Virus record (IMG/VR): IMGVR_UViG_3300012988_000010
Location: 1-38,845 of that record
Length of the DNA stretch: 38,845 nucleotides
Strand: one strand, 5' to 3'
Source of the DNA: a virus
Part shown: one piece after another, positions 38,697 to 38,845 of the stretch
Layout of the letters: the number at the start of each line of letters is the position of its first letter
Position numbering within the stretch: the stretch's first letter is position 1
The notes under the pieces: model-generated
Database searches by the model: none
Seen by the model: the letters and a program-made list of their open reading frames with translations, nothing else
What the model was told of the DNA's origin: nothing
Made by a program: the position numbers and the translations under genes

Positions 38697-38845
38697 TTAT
38701 GGTTGAATTACAAATCTAAAATAACCTTTCGATTGCGCTTGTCCCAGTGCGTGGTTAATGGAGTCAGTCGTTAACACCATTTGTTTTTCTTGTATATCGT
38801 ACACACCGAAACGTGAGCCGCGCGGAAACTTTAACTTTGAAGCGT
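38697..38845 (-). CDS. C-terminal part of the split 78-aa Cys-rich protein
   Basis: The continuation of the gene that starts at 211 on the minus strand. Bases 38723-38845 repeat 1-123, and 38697-38722 add the last residues (YFRFVIQP) and TAA. No gene is missing if the ends are joined. Confidence 0.75.
   Translation of the reverse strand, partial: ASKLKFPRGSRFGVYDIQEKQMVLTTDSINHALGQAQSKGYFRFVIQP
38723..38845. repeat. Terminal direct repeat, right copy
   Basis: Identical to 1-123; see the left copy. Unique genome length is 38,722 bases. Confidence 0.95.

Noticed and set aside
1-38845. Integrase, CRISPR array, tRNA or insertion sequence
   Set aside because: No recombinase motifs, no spaced repeat array, no cloverleaf and no transposase were recognised on either strand.

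Overview
This window is a complete tailed-phage genome infecting a member of the Bacteroidota, most likely a siphovirus. The first and last 123 bases are identical, giving about 38,722 unique bases in circular form. A small minus-strand gene broken by the window edge becomes intact when the ends are joined. The host phylum is inferred from three features. Promoter-like sites match the Bacteroidota sigma-factor pattern TAnnTTTG, once with an exact TTTG-N19 upstream box. Start codons sit in A/T-rich contexts such as aaattATGa, with almost no Shine-Dalgarno sequence. Signal peptides are typically followed by Gln. No integrase, tRNA, CRISPR array or insertion sequence was seen. The phage is probably lytic, although an unusual plasmid-like life style cannot be excluded.

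Layout. (1) 5040 to 208, continuing over the ends to 38537, minus strand: an early DNA-metabolism and unknown-function block. It encodes an ssDNA-binding protein, a RecB-like PD-(D/E)XK nuclease, an ERCC4-type nuclease, a Lys-rich winged-helix protein, a possible ribbon-helix-helix protein and many small proteins. (2) 5041-5188: a divergent control region with two perfect 12-bp palindromes flanking an AT-rich element. (3) 5189-12785, plus strand: replication and modification. It encodes a family A DNA polymerase, an orphan C5 cytosine methyltransferase, a ParB-like protein, a primase-helicase and a zinc-finger protein. (4) 12786-13159: a gene-free region with iteron-like repeats (candidate origin), then a promoter region built like the one at 5.1 kb. 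(5) 13160-18069: a possible small terminase or DUF5681-like protein, then an accessory cassette of three glycosyltransferase-type genes, a KdsC-like phosphatase and secreted, membrane or Cys-rich small proteins. (6) 18066-30455: large terminase, portal, prohead protease, major capsid protein, connector and tail genes, tape measure. (7) 30719-36822: tail-tip genes and two fibre-like proteins with signal peptides. (8) 36828-38540: lysis cassette, ending in a terminator placed between convergent stop codons.

How it works together. The 12-bp palindrome AATGTTAACATT lies at three promoter regions (divergent early, and the start of the packaging/late block), which suggests one regulator controls the early and middle/late programmes. 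Most genes within blocks overlap by ATGA or TAATG, so translation is probably coupled. Two expression controls in the structural block stand out. One is a pseudoknot-capable RNA of about 93 nt filling the gap between the capsid gene and the next start codon. The other is a canonical -1 slippery heptamer in a gene that looks like a frameshifted tail assembly chaperone.
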